Part shown: one piece after another, positions 1 to 7,751 of the stretch
How positions within the stretch are numbered: the first letter of the stretch is position 1
Layout of the letters: each line of letters opens with the position of its first letter
Program-made: the position numbers and the translations under genes
Origin: Bryobacterales bacterium
GTDB taxonomy: Bacteria; Acidobacteriota; Terriglobia; Bryobacterales; Bryobacteraceae
NCBI GenBank assembly: GCA_003135055.1
Contig: PLDF01000356.1
Span: 1 to 32,953 of the forward strand
DNA: 32,953 nt
Reading direction: 5' to 3'
The notes under the pieces: generated by a model
Database searches by the model: none
Told to the model about the DNA's origin: nothing
The model's input: the letters and a program-made list of their open reading frames with translations, nothing else

Positions 1-25
1 TGGCGGTAGGTCGCGAGGAGATTCG

Positions 26-1243
26 ATGAAGGCGCTGAGAGCTTTCCTAAGTAGGGCGGACCCCCTGGTCCGCGGCCGGCGCCCTCGCCGGCCTCTTCCG
101 CGCTGGCGTAGTTGGTCAATCGGCATCGGTCTTTCTTGCCTGTGCTGCCTCTGCGCGTTGCTGGCGGCGTGCGGGCCGAAGGAGCCGCCCGACCCGAAAG
201 CCGAAGCGCCGCCGCCGACGCAGGTGGAGCGCGAAGCCGACGCTAGTTTAGTGAAGGTGGACCATCCCGAGCAGTTTCCGCTGGCCACGGCGGTGGAACG
301 CGACGCCACTCCGGAATTAGACGTGACGGGCGCGGTGAATCCCGACGTCTCGCGCAACGTGCCGGTGATTTCGGTAGCGTCGGGCAGAATCCTCGAAATC
401 GATGCGCGGTTGGGCGATACGGTGGCCAAGGGTCAACTGCTGATGAAGGTGCAGAGCGCCGATATGGCCGCGGCATTCTCGGATTACCGTCACGCGGTAG
501 TGGACGAAACGCTCACCCGCGCGCAACTGGAACGCTCCAAAGCGCTGCTGGAAAAAGGCGCCATCGCCGCGAAGGATGTGGAAGTGGCGCAGGACGCCGA
601 AGACAAAGCCAAGGTGGATATCGAAACCGCGCAGGAGCACCTGAACGTGCTGGGCGCCGATATCAAGAATCCGACTTCCGTGGTGAACGTCTACGCGCCG
701 GTTTCCGGCGTGATTACCGATCAGCAGGTGACGGCCGCGGCGGGGACGCAGGGGCTGGCGTCGCCGAACGCGTTTACCATTTCCGACGTCTCGCACGTCT
801 GGGTGATCTGCGACGTGTACGAGAACGATCTATCGTTCGTGCGCCTGGGCGAGTTCGCGGATATCAAACTGAATGCTTACCCGGACCGGAATTTTCGCGG
901 CCGGATTAGTAACATCGGAACCATTCTCGACCCGAACATCCGCACGGCGAAAGTACGCATCGAAGTGGAGAATGCGGGATTGATGCGGCTCGGCATGTTC
1001 GTAACGGCCACTTTCCACGCGCCGCAAAAAGTCACGCGCGCGGTGGTTCCGGCTTCGGCGGTGCTGCACTTGCACGATCGCGATTGGGTTTATGAACCGG
1101 CGGGCGACAAGCAGTTCCGGCGCGTCGAAGTAGTGGGCGGCAAGATGCTTCCCTCTAACATGCAAGAGATTATTTCGGGCGTGGCGCCTGGCGACCGCAT
1201 GGTTGCGAACGCGCTGGTGCTGCAGAATACGTCGGAGCAGTAA
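26..1243 (+). CDS. RND efflux periplasmic adaptor (membrane fusion) lipoprotein, CusB/CzcB type
   Basis: Links an inner-membrane RND pump to an outer-membrane channel across the periplasm. The 405-residue product has a hydrophobic segment ending in a lipobox (LLAAC, Cys about residue 49), a Pro/Ala-rich linker, a biotinyl-lipoyl-like half motif (SGRILEIDARLGDTVAKGQLL), a helical hairpin (about 150-205), the second lipoyl half (VYAPVSGVITDQQV) and beta-barrel/proximal domains (VPASAVL). Start: the ATG follows a good Shine-Dalgarno (GAGGAG, 5-base spacing). The pump gene begins 14 bases downstream, so the two form an operon. Odd: codons for residues about 9-23, ahead of the hydrophobic core, consist of two perfect 7-bp-stem hairpins of an intergenic repeat family, giving an Arg/Pro-rich n-region. 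Substrate is inferred to be a metal cation from the partner pump. No outer-membrane partner lies inside the window; it may be just upstream. Confidence 0.88.
   Translation: MKALRAFLSRADPLVRGRRPRRPLPRWRSWSIGIGLSCLCCLCALLAACGPKEPPDPKAEAPPPTQVEREADASLVKVDHPEQFPLATAVERDATPELDVTGAVNPDVSRNVPVISVASGRILEIDARLGDTVAKGQLLMKVQSADMAAAFSDYRHAVVDETLTRAQLERSKALLEKGAIAAKDVEVAQDAEDKAKVDIETAQEHLNVLGADIKNPTSVVNVYAPVSGVITDQQVTAAAGTQGLASPNAFTISDVSHVWVICDVYENDLSFVRLGEFADIKLNAYPDRNFRGRISNIGTILDPNIRTAKVRIEVENAGLMRLGMFVTATFHAPQKVTRAVVPASAVLHLHDRDWVYEPAGDKQFRRVEVVGGKMLPSNMQEIISGVAPGDRMVANALVLQNTSEQ
51..92. repeat. GTGGGGC-type double hairpin inside a coding region
   Basis: GTAGGGC is followed by GCGGACC/GGTCCGC (56-62 with 67-73, loop CCCT) and then GCCGGCG/CGCCGGC (75-81 with 86-92, loop CCCT). 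Both stems are perfect. The first matches the intergenic hairpins near 4393, 12369, 20803 and 20851, which keep the GTRGGGC lead and pairing but differ in stem sequence. Here it is translated as part of the adaptor signal peptide. Confidence 0.7.
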
Positions 1244-1257
1244 AGGGTAACCCATCC

Positions 1258-4200
1258 ATGATCCGCGGCTTGGTCGATTTTGCGCTCAATAACCGGTTGA
1301 TGGTGACGGCTCTGGCCGTCCTGCTGCTGATTTGGGGGGCGATCGCGTTTCACAACCTGCCGGTGGAAGCCTATCCGGACGTGGCCAACAACTACGTCCA
1401 GATCATCACGCAATGGCCGGGCCGCGCGGCCGAAGAGGTGGAGCAGCAGGTCACGATTCCGGTCGAAATCGTGATGAACGGAATTCCGCACCTCGATCAT
1501 CTGCGGTCCACCTCGCTGTTCGGGCTTTCGAGCCTGATGCTGATCTTCGACGACGAATCGTCCAACGATTGGAACCGGCAAAAGGTGCTGGAGCGGCTTT
1601 CGCAACTGAGTCTGCCGGATGGGCTGCAGCCTCAGATCGGCTCGGATTACAGCCCGGTGGGGCAGATTTACTGGTACACGCTGAAGAGCACGAACCCGAA
1701 TTACGACCTGATGCAGTTGAAGTCGCTCGAGGATTGGACGCTCGAAAAGCAATTCAAGTCCGTGCCCAACGTGGTGGACGTGGTGAGCTTCGGCGGAACC
1801 ACGCGGGAATACCAGGTGTATATCGATCCGGACAAGCTGGTGTCGTACGGGTTGAACATCGGGCAGGTGGAGCAGCAACTGGCGAACAACAATGTAAATG
1901 CGGGAGGCAGCTTCGTCGAAGTCGGCTTGCAGCAGATCAACGTGCGCGCGCTCGGCCTGGTGCGCACGGTCGACGATATCGCCAACACCGTGATCAAGTC
2001 GCAGAACGGCACGCCGGTGCGCGTGCGCGATATCGCCACGGTGGCGCAAGGCCCCAGAATCCGGCTGGGACAGATCGGCAAGGCGATTCACCGCGAAGAC
2101 GGCAAAGTGATCGACAACGCCGACGTGGTGGAAGGCATCGTACTGTTGCGCAAGGGCGCCGATTCCGATTCCACGCTGGAGGCGATTCACGACAAAGTCG
2201 ACGAATTGAACGGCCATATTCTGCCGCCGGGCGTGAAGGTGGTTCCGTTCCTCGACCGCAGCAACCTGCTGCACTTGACCACGCACACCGTGCTGCACAA
2301 TCTCACCGAGGGCATCATCCTGGTGACGGTGATCCTGTTTGTTTTCCTCGGCAACATCCGCGGAGCCCTGATTGTGGCGGTTACCATTCCGTTTTCGCTG
2401 CTGTTCGCGGCCATCTGCCTCAACCTGAATCATATTCCGGCGAACCTGCTTTCGCTGGGCGCCCTGGATTTCGGCATGGTGGTGGAGGGCGCGGTGGTCA
2501 TGGTGGAGAACATCGTCCGCTACCTGGGGCATCGGCGCGAAACCGAATCGGGTTCCACGCTGGAGCCCATCCGCATTGCGGCGCATGAAGTGCAGCGGCC
2601 CGTGTTTTATTCCATCGGAATCATCATCACGGCGTATCTGCCTATCTTCACCCTGCAGCGAGTGGAAGGGCGGCTTTTCAAGCCGATGGCGTGGACGGTA
2701 TCGTTCGCCCTGCTGGGGTCGCTGCTGTTTTCGATGCTGATCGCGCCGGTGCTGTGCAGTTTCTTCTTTGGAAAGCACGTGAAGGAATGGGAAAACCCGG
2801 TGATGGTGTGGATCACCAGCGGATACCGGCGGTCGCTCGGCGCCGCCATCCGGTTCCGCTGGATCACCGTAGCAGTCGCGGCGGCCGCGCTGGGCGGGTC
2901 GGCCTATCTGTTGTTCAGCGGCGCCATTGGGTCCGAGTTTCTGCCGCACCTCGATGAAGGCGCGATTTGGGCGCGAGCCACGCTTGCGCCGAGCACCGGA
3001 CCTACCGAAGGGTCGCGCTTGATGAACCAGGCGCGCGTAATTATCGCCGGGTTCCCGGAGGTCACGCAGGTAGTGAGCCAGGTGGGGCGGCCCGACGACG
3101 GAACCGACACCACGGGTTTCTTCAACACCGAGTATTTCGTCGATCTCAAACCCAAGAACCAGTGGCGTCCGGTGTTCCGCCAGGATAAGGAAGAGCTGAT
3201 CGCCGCCATGGATCGCGAGCTGGAGAAGCTTCCAGGCGCGCTGTGGAACTTCTCGCAGCCCATCGCCGACAACATGGAAGAAGCCGTCAGCGGCGTCAAG
3301 GGGCAACTCGCCATCAAGATTTATGGCGACGATTTGAAGACGCTCGAAAGCAAGGGCGAAGAGATCGTCAACGTGATGAAAACCGTTCCCGGGATATCCG
3401 ATCTCGGCTTGTTCCGCGTGATCGGCCAGCCCAACCTCGAGTTCACGGTGAATCGCGTCGAGGCCGCCCGCTATAACCTGAACGTTGCCGACGTGCAGGA
3501 CGCCATCGAAACCGCGGTGGGCGGCAAGGCCGTGACTCAGGTTCTCCAAGGAGAACAGCGCTACGACCTGGTGGTGCGTTATCAGGCGCCGTATCGCAGC
3601 ACTCAGGAGGCTATTGAGAAAATCCGTATGCTGGCGCCATCGGGCGAGCGCGTCTCGCTGGCGCAGTTGTGCGAAGTGAAGGTGCGCGACGGCGCCTCGG
3701 AGATCTATCGCGAGGGTAACTCGCGCTACGTGGCTCTGAAGTACAGCGTGGTGGGGCGCGACCTGGGCAGTGCGGTGGAAGATGCCATGCGGCGGGTGAA
3801 CGCGGGGGTGAAGCTGCCAGTCGGCTACACCACGGAGTGGGCAGGCGAATATGAGAGCGCCAAGCGATCCTCAAAGCGGCTCATGATCGTGGTGCCGCTG
3901 ACCCTGCTGGTGATTTGCATGATCCTCTTCACCATGTTCAAGACGTTCAAGTGGGTGGTGTTGATTCTGGCCAACGTAGCCATGGCGCCCATCGGCGGCC
4001 TGCTGGCGCTGCTGCTGACGGGCACGCACATGAGCGTCTCATCGGGCGTGGGATTCCTGGCGCTGTTCGGCGTGGCGGTGCAGACGGGCGTGATCATGCT
4101 GGAATACATCAACCAGCTTCGCGTGCGCGGCGAGAACATCCTCGATGCGGCGATCGACGGCTCGGTGCAGCGCCTGCGCCCGATCATGATGACGATGCTG

Positions 4201-4392
4201 GTGGCGAGCTTCGGCCTGCTGCCGGCCGCGCTATCGCGCGGGATCGGCTCGGATTCGCAGCGCCCCTTCGCGATCGTGATCGTAGGCGGACTGGTGGCGG
4301 CGCTGATCCTGGGCGTTTACCTGCTGCCGACGCTGTATGTTTGGGTGGCGGGCGAAGGCGACGTGCTGCCGGAAGCCGAGCATCCGGAGTAA
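1258..4392 (+). CDS. Heavy-metal efflux RND permease, CzcA/CusA family
   Basis: Proton-driven inner-membrane pump that, with the preceding adaptor, exports a substrate across both membranes. Its length (1044 residues) is normal for the HME-RND family. An N-terminal membrane helix (about 10-32) leads into the porter domain with the family sequence LPVEAYPDV. Helices near 350-505 include the proton-relay helix GALDFGMVVEGAVVMVEN, in which D404 and E417 match the essential D402 and E415 of CzcA, while the position of D408 is Glu (E410), a conservative change. A second porter repeat (about 550-860) and the last six helices follow. The divalent-cation (CzcA-like) rather than Cu/Ag (CusA-like) assignment rests on the ALDFG...E pattern and is an inference. 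The gene is followed directly by a small hairpin repeat. Confidence 0.9.
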   Translation: MIRGLVDFALNNRLMVTALAVLLLIWGAIAFHNLPVEAYPDVANNYVQIITQWPGRAAEEVEQQVTIPVEIVMNGIPHLDHLRSTSLFGLSSLMLIFDDESSNDWNRQKVLERLSQLSLPDGLQPQIGSDYSPVGQIYWYTLKSTNPNYDLMQLKSLEDWTLEKQFKSVPNVVDVVSFGGTTREYQVYIDPDKLVSYGLNIGQVEQQLANNNVNAGGSFVEVGLQQINVRALGLVRTVDDIANTVIKSQNGTPVRVRDIATVAQGPRIRLGQIGKAIHREDGKVIDNADVVEGIVLLRKGADSDSTLEAIHDKVDELNGHILPPGVKVVPFLDRSNLLHLTTHTVLHNLTEGIILVTVILFVFLGNIRGALIVAVTIPFSLLFAAICLNLNHIPANLLSLGALDFGMVVEGAVVMVENIVRYLGHRRETESGSTLEPIRIAAHEVQRPVFYSIGIIITAYLPIFTLQRVEGRLFKPMAWTVSFALLGSLLFSMLIAPVLCSFFFGKHVKEWENPVMVWITSGYRRSLGAAIRFRWITVAVAAAALGGSAYLLFSGAIGSEFLPHLDEGAIWARATLAPSTGPTEGSRLMNQARVIIAGFPEVTQVVSQVGRPDDGTDTTGFFNTEYFVDLKPKNQWRPVFRQDKEELIAAMDRELEKLPGALWNFSQPIADNMEEAVSGVKGQLAIKIYGDDLKTLESKGEEIVNVMKTVPGISDLGLFRVIGQPNLEFTVNRVEAARYNLNVADVQDAIETAVGGKAVTQVLQGEQRYDLVVRYQAPYRSTQEAIEKIRMLAPSGERVSLAQLCEVKVRDGASEIYREGNSRYVALKYSVVGRDLGSAVEDAMRRVNAGVKLPVGYTTEWAGEYESAKRSSKRLMIVVPLTLLVICMILFTMFKTFKWVVLILANVAMAPIGGLLALLLTGTHMSVSSGVGFLALFGVAVQTGVIMLEYINQLRVRGENILDAAIDGSVQRLRPIMMTMLVASFGLLPAALSRGIGSDSQRPFAIVIVGGLVAALILGVYLLPTLYVWVAGEGDVLPEAEHPE

Positions 4393-4414
4393 GTGGGGCG
4401 GGCCCATGGCCTGC
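4393..4414. repeat. GTGGGGC-type hairpin repeat
   Basis: Begins immediately after the pump stop codon: GTGGGGC leads into GCGGGCC/GGCCTGC (4398-4404 with 4408-4414, loop CAT, one G-T pair). It may act as the 3' structure of the pump mRNA. There is no T-run, so it is not a canonical terminator. It is also the left boundary of the accessory islet. Confidence 0.55.
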
Positions 4415-4415
4415 C

Positions 4416-4649
4416 AGTTTCAAGCAGTGCGTCAATAGCATTGAGGAGCGCGGCAAGGGGCGTATTAAGGTGTTCTTGGATGAGAAGGATATTTAAGTAG
4501 GGGAGTCGATTCCAGAGTCCTTTCGCGCGAATATTGAGCCGTGCCAGGAGTTGGTGGTTTTGCTAAGCGAAGTCTCCAAGGATCGGCCATGGGTGCTAAT
4601 TGAAGCCGGAGCGGCCTGTGGCTATTCGCTCTGTGGGATTGCAGAGATC
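4416..4649 (+). pseudogene. TIR-domain protein remnant
   Basis: One reading frame, interrupted by a TAA at 4494-4496, gives the middle of a TIR-like domain: RIKVFLDEKDI, stop, VGESIPESF, then LVVLLSEVSKDRPWVLIEAGAA. This matches the typical bacterial TIR order of 'v-W-D-dI--GdsIp--I', 'S--lvvLlS--S--r-WV--E-GAA'. The usual first strand (FiShs..D) and the C-terminal third are absent, so the gene is cut at both ends as well as by the nonsense codon. Reading CAA instead of TAA would restore DIQVGESIP, so a single C-to-T change could explain the stop. The 3' end overlaps the antisense DUF5615 gene. TIR domains in bacteria are commonly NADase effectors of defence systems. That role here is historical at best. 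Confidence 0.62.
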
Positions 4650-4984
4650 CGAACCGAACCAGGGCGCAACACGACGAACGAGCCTGTAAGCTTAGACCCA
4701 AATTCGGCCACCAACCGCGTGACAGTCCCAGCCAACATCGCTCGAGCGGTAGCCGGGAACCGGATCAGGATAACGCCTGGGTTGTCCATGTGCCCCACGT
4801 AAGCAAGCCAGCCAAAGTCCTTGTCTTCAGTGAGAAGAATGCGATGCTCGGCATAGGCCATCTCCATCAGGTTGCGGTCAACGGATCGCCGCTGAAACTC
4901 GCTCACGGCTAAAACATCGTGCCCAGCCGAGCGCAAAGCCCGGACCACGACGAAATCACAACTCTCGTCCGCGAGAAATTGCAT
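4622..4984 (-). CDS. DUF5615 family PIN-like toxin component
   Basis: A 120-residue PIN-like protein. It opens with MQFLADESCDFVVVRALRSAGHDV, the hallmark N-terminus of DUF5615/Mut7-C-like proteins, with an acidic Asp-Glu at positions 6-7. A second acidic cluster follows (LLTEDKDFGWL, about 50-60), as expected for a metal-dependent RNase fold. It lies 7 bases downstream of the DUF433 gene, the usual order and spacing of this toxin-antitoxin pair. Family members are predicted rather than broadly proven ribonucleases. The gene is intact. Its 3' end runs over the TIR remnant, so it probably arrived or shifted after that gene decayed. Confidence 0.85.
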   Translation of the reverse strand: MQFLADESCDFVVVRALRSAGHDVLAVSEFQRRSVDRNLMEMAYAEHRILLTEDKDFGWLAYVGHMDNPGVILIRFPATARAMLAGTVTRLVAEFGSKLTGSFVVLRPGSVRISAIPQSE

Positions 4985-4991
4985 CCGAGCC

Positions 4992-5219
4992 CTACTCGGA
5001 AGTCACGCTGTAGATGCTCTCGTGAGCGATCGTATCGGCGGCATAGGCGAGGCAAGCCTGAATGTCGTTTTCCGTCAGCTTTGGATAAGCATCCAGGAGT
5101 TCTTCGACAGTAGCGCCCTCTGCCAGCTTGCGCAGCAGGAGTTCGACCGGGATCCGTGTATTGCGAACGACCGGCTTACCTTGCATCACCGAGGGATTGA
5201 TTTCGATTCGACCGGTCAT
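4992..5219 (-). CDS. DUF433 family antitoxin
   Basis: A 75-residue protein with the DUF433 signature: EINPSVMQGKPVVRNTRIPVELLLRKLAEG, then a winged helix-turn-helix-like part ending in a DIQACLAYAAD helix. DUF433 proteins act as the antitoxin and likely operator-binding partner of DUF5615 toxins. Start chosen at 5219 (ATG of MTGRIEI) because GGAG lies 6 bases upstream. A longer frame reaches 5246 but has no ribosome site and adds a stretch not typical of the family. It is the first gene of a two-gene minus-strand operon. Confidence 0.85.
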   Translation of the reverse strand: MTGRIEINPSVMQGKPVVRNTRIPVELLLRKLAEGATVEELLDAYPKLTENDIQACLAYAADTIAHESIYSVTSE

Positions 5220-5586
5220 GACGACTCCACACAGCGATTGTAGCAATTGCCGGATGAACGATCCCGGCCTTTACGAGCGAGGTGCGCCTCTGGAAAGGTT
5301 GGGGGTCGGGCGACTCTGCGGCGGTGACGTGCGATCACACACGCGATGACGACCTCACGGTACCGACCTAAGGTATACACTCAAAGTTAACGATGCCATC
5401 ACACTAGGAGCTGTTCTCGGCCAAAGGGAGGCTGAGGGTCCTATTCTAAGGAAAGCAGCGGTCGTCCGAGTCTGTAAAATGTTGCCCGGCCGTATCGCGA
5501 AAAGCGACGTACGGCGAGCTGCAACGTGAAACTCCCGTCACGCAATATGAACAAGTTTGTGTCGATACGGGGAAGGGAGTTCGAAC
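5220..5586. other. Non-coding stretch upstream of the PLD nuclease gene
   Basis: This region lies between the divergent toxin-antitoxin pair and the nuclease gene and should hold both promoters. No convincing -35/-10 pair was picked out. A plus-strand frame from about 5360 to 5527 (reading LKVNDAITLGAVLGQ...) stays open for about 50 codons but has no start codon or ribosome site. It may be the tail of a lost gene. Nothing else was recognised. Confidence 0.4.
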
Positions 5587-7215
5587 TTGAATCATGGGCT
5601 TGAGCTTAGGCCGTCGCCTCTGCTACCCGACGGCCCTCGCGATAGGTCGGTGCTCGTAGGCGCGCCTCAGGGTTTCGATCTGCTCAGATCTCTTCGCCAC
5701 GCCAAGCGCGTTCGTATGGCGGTCGCGTTCGGACATATGAGCGGTTGGAGACAAGTGGAATCAGTACTTGCCGAATCCAAAGCTGAACAGATAGACGTGC
5801 TTCTGGGCCAAGCATTTTTTCAAACAGAACCCGAGCTACTGTACAAGCTGCTGAACTTGTGCAAAAACTCGACCGGGCCGAAGTTCCGCGCAAAGCTTGC
5901 ATCGATCGATAGTACCTTTCATCCGAAAGCCTGGATCATTACGGGCGATGAGTGCTCGGAAGCGATCGTTGGGTCTGGAAATCTCTCCGAGGGAGGGATG
6001 GTGCGCAATGTGGAGTGCGGATTGTACACGAGAGAGCCAATGAATGTCGCTGCCCTGGAGCAATGGTTCGATTCGCAGTGGGCGTTAGGATCTCCTTTGG
6101 AGAGGTCGCATGAACTCTATATCCAGAAGTATAAGAATCTGGAACAGTTCAAGAAAGGTCTCCGAGCAAAACTGCGGAACGCCGAGAGCGAAATCGCGGA
6201 TAGAGAGGCATCCTGGCGACGCAAGGATGCACTGGCGAAAGCGATTCAGTACTGGAATACCGAGGATGGCAAAGCCGCCGTCGAGCAAAGGAGGTCTGCG
6301 ATTCTGCGGATGAGAGACGCACTTGGCTACCCGGAATACAACTTCACCGGCGACGACTGGAACACCTTCCTTCGGATCCCAGAGCTTGGCCGCATTCGGC
6401 TTGGCCACGCGGCGAAGACGATCGCGAGCATTGCTCGGCTAAAGAGCGTGCTCACGAAGCTCAAAGACCGGGTCCTCAGTTATGAAAGTGCTGTCGATTC
6501 GTTGATCGGCATACCCGGTATCGGCCGAAATCTTGCGACAAAACTAGTAGTCGTGCAGAGTCCGACTGAGAATGTAGCATTTAATGAGCCAATCGAGCGC
6601 GCCCTACAATCCTTCGGCTACCCCTCACCGGATGGCGAATTTAGCGGCAGCGTGTATCGTCAATTGATAAGAGAATTGAGCCCTTTCATCGAGGAATGCG
6701 AAGTTCAAGGCCTAGACCGTGCTGCCGCCCTTGATGCTTTCTTTTACTCTTACGCAATCGAGCAGAACTTATTGCCTCGTCAAAATCCTTCAAGCGGAGC
6801 TTCTTCGTCGCCGGCCCCTGAGGAGGCCACTGCGATCCTGGCGCTAGTCGAACCGCAGTGGCTGAACCAAGCCCTGAACGAGCTACGTGATGGCAAGCCC
6901 GAGATCTACTTCGGCACAGACTCGCTGAGGGTCGGGCCAGCGTTCGAGATTGAACCCCGGAGTGTATACTTCAAGGTGACCGGCAAGCCAGAGGTAGTTG
7001 CCCGCGCTGAGTTCGCCGGTATCACTGATCGAAACCCCGCCGGGAAGCGGCTGCAGGGTTTCGCAAATGACGCTAAATGGAAGTACTATTATGGGTTTCG
7101 AAGTCTGATCAATCTGGAAACACCAGTGCCGCTGTCTGAACTCCGAGACAGGAACGGTGGCCACATCCGTAATGACTTGAGTGGCTCCTGTGTAATCAGT
7201 GACCCCGATCTATAG
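5587..7215 (+). CDS. PLD-superfamily nuclease with HhH region and C-terminal PUA/EVE-like domain
   Basis: A 542-residue protein with three recognisable parts. Residues 1-160 resemble a phospholipase D-type nuclease half: FHPKAW (H112, K114) followed by IVGSGNLSEGG (G129-N132), the HxK...GSxN part of one HKD motif. Only one copy is present, so the active enzyme would be a dimer, as in BfiI-type enzymes. Residues 170-300 are charged helices. Residues 306-395 hold a helix-hairpin-helix (GIPGIGRNLATK) and a HhH-GPD-like helical tail. After a Ser/Pro/Ala linker, residues 438-535 (YFKVTG, AEFAGIT, YYYGFRSLINLETPVPLSELR) resemble PUA-fold EVE/ASCH domains, some of which read modified bases. The TTG start at 5587 has GGAAGGGAG 7 bases upstream; a longer frame from 5557 lacks one. 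Function is inferred to be sequence- or modification-dependent DNA cleavage. No methylase or partner gene is adjacent. Confidence 0.72.
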   Translation: MNHGLELRPSPLLPDGPRDRSVLVGAPQGFDLLRSLRHAKRVRMAVAFGHMSGWRQVESVLAESKAEQIDVLLGQAFFQTEPELLYKLLNLCKNSTGPKFRAKLASIDSTFHPKAWIITGDECSEAIVGSGNLSEGGMVRNVECGLYTREPMNVAALEQWFDSQWALGSPLERSHELYIQKYKNLEQFKKGLRAKLRNAESEIADREASWRRKDALAKAIQYWNTEDGKAAVEQRRSAILRMRDALGYPEYNFTGDDWNTFLRIPELGRIRLGHAAKTIASIARLKSVLTKLKDRVLSYESAVDSLIGIPGIGRNLATKLVVVQSPTENVAFNEPIERALQSFGYPSPDGEFSGSVYRQLIRELSPFIEECEVQGLDRAAALDAFFYSYAIEQNLLPRQNPSSGASSSPAPEEATAILALVEPQWLNQALNELRDGKPEIYFGTDSLRVGPAFEIEPRSVYFKVTGKPEVVARAEFAGITDRNPAGKRLQGFANDAKWKYYYGFRSLINLETPVPLSELRDRNGGHIRNDLSGSCVISDPDL

Positions 7216-7604
7216 GTTTCGTAGATTGCCCATTCTCCCATCGGCGCTGAAAGCCGGTGGAATGCATCGGAACCGAGGGCTCCTAACGCCTAATGCCTAC
7301 CGCTTCCCCGCCGTAGCTCACTTTCCTCTACAGCTCCGCCTCGATTTCGCCCGGCCCCATGTATCCCGCCGTCCGTATCTGCACCACACTGTTTCGCGGC
7401 CCGGGGCTGGGTGATTCGTCCACGGGCAGATCGCGCAGCCGGGTCCGGTTCCACGCGCCACTCACGGTTTGTGGAAAGGGATCGGGTGGCAGCGTAGTCT
7501 TCACGCCAAGAGCGGCAAGTGCGGCGGCGAGTTCTATAGAAGATGCGGGCGCGTCATTCGATTCCCGCATGGCTTCGCAAGTCGCGGTGCTACCATCGCA
7601 TAGG
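7216..7604. other. Mostly non-coding stretch between the islet and the rph cluster
   Basis: This marks the return from the less GC-rich islet to normal GC-rich sequence. The only candidate coding content is a short minus-strand frame (7328-7570, listed separately). No tRNA-like structure, integrase site or clear terminator was seen. Confidence 0.4.
7328..7570 (-). CDS. Possible small hypothetical protein
   Basis: An 80-residue frame starting MRESNDAPASS and containing LAAALAALGVKTTLPPDPFPQ and a regular C-terminal part ending GEIEAEL. No domain is recognised. The codon pattern looks plausible, but no Shine-Dalgarno precedes the ATG at 7570, and the open frame extends further upstream over the antisense small membrane protein. 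It could be a real divergent gene or a chance frame. Confidence 0.3.
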   Translation of the reverse strand: MRESNDAPASSIELAAALAALGVKTTLPPDPFPQTVSGAWNRTRLRDLPVDESPSPGPRNSVVQIRTAGYMGPGEIEAEL

Positions 7605-7751
7605 ATGGGAAAATTCAAGCCCGCGCGGCGCGGCAAAAAGAAGGGTTCCACCGCGCCTCCGGGAGGCGTAGCTTGCGTCGTACTGCTGCTCGCCGGCATG
7701 GTTCTTGTGATGCTTTTCATGTACTGGGTGCTCAAAAGTGCGAACGGATAA
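7605..7751 (+). CDS. Small single-pass membrane protein
   Basis: A 48-residue protein: a basic N-terminus ([14 protein letters not shown], seven Lys/Arg in the first 13 residues), a Pro/Gly turn, one hydrophobic helix ([20 protein letters not shown]) and a polar tail. The positive-inside rule places the N-terminus in the cytoplasm. The ATG follows TAGG. The 3' end overlaps the GTG start of rph by 14 bases, which implies co-transcription and possible translational coupling. No function is known. The same frame stays open upstream to 7359, but that part is Ser/Arg-rich and does not look coding. Confidence 0.6.
   Translation: MGKFKPARRGKKKGSTAPPGGVACVVLLLAGMVLVMLFMYWVLKSANG

Noticed and set aside
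1090..3549. 819-codon open frame on the minus strand opposite the RND pump
   Set aside because: His/Arg/Gln-rich translation without any domain. It is the antiphase shadow of a clear RND gene in high-GC DNA.
4393..4414. Rho-independent terminator after the pump gene
   Set aside because: The hairpin has no following T-run and matches the dispersed repeat family better.
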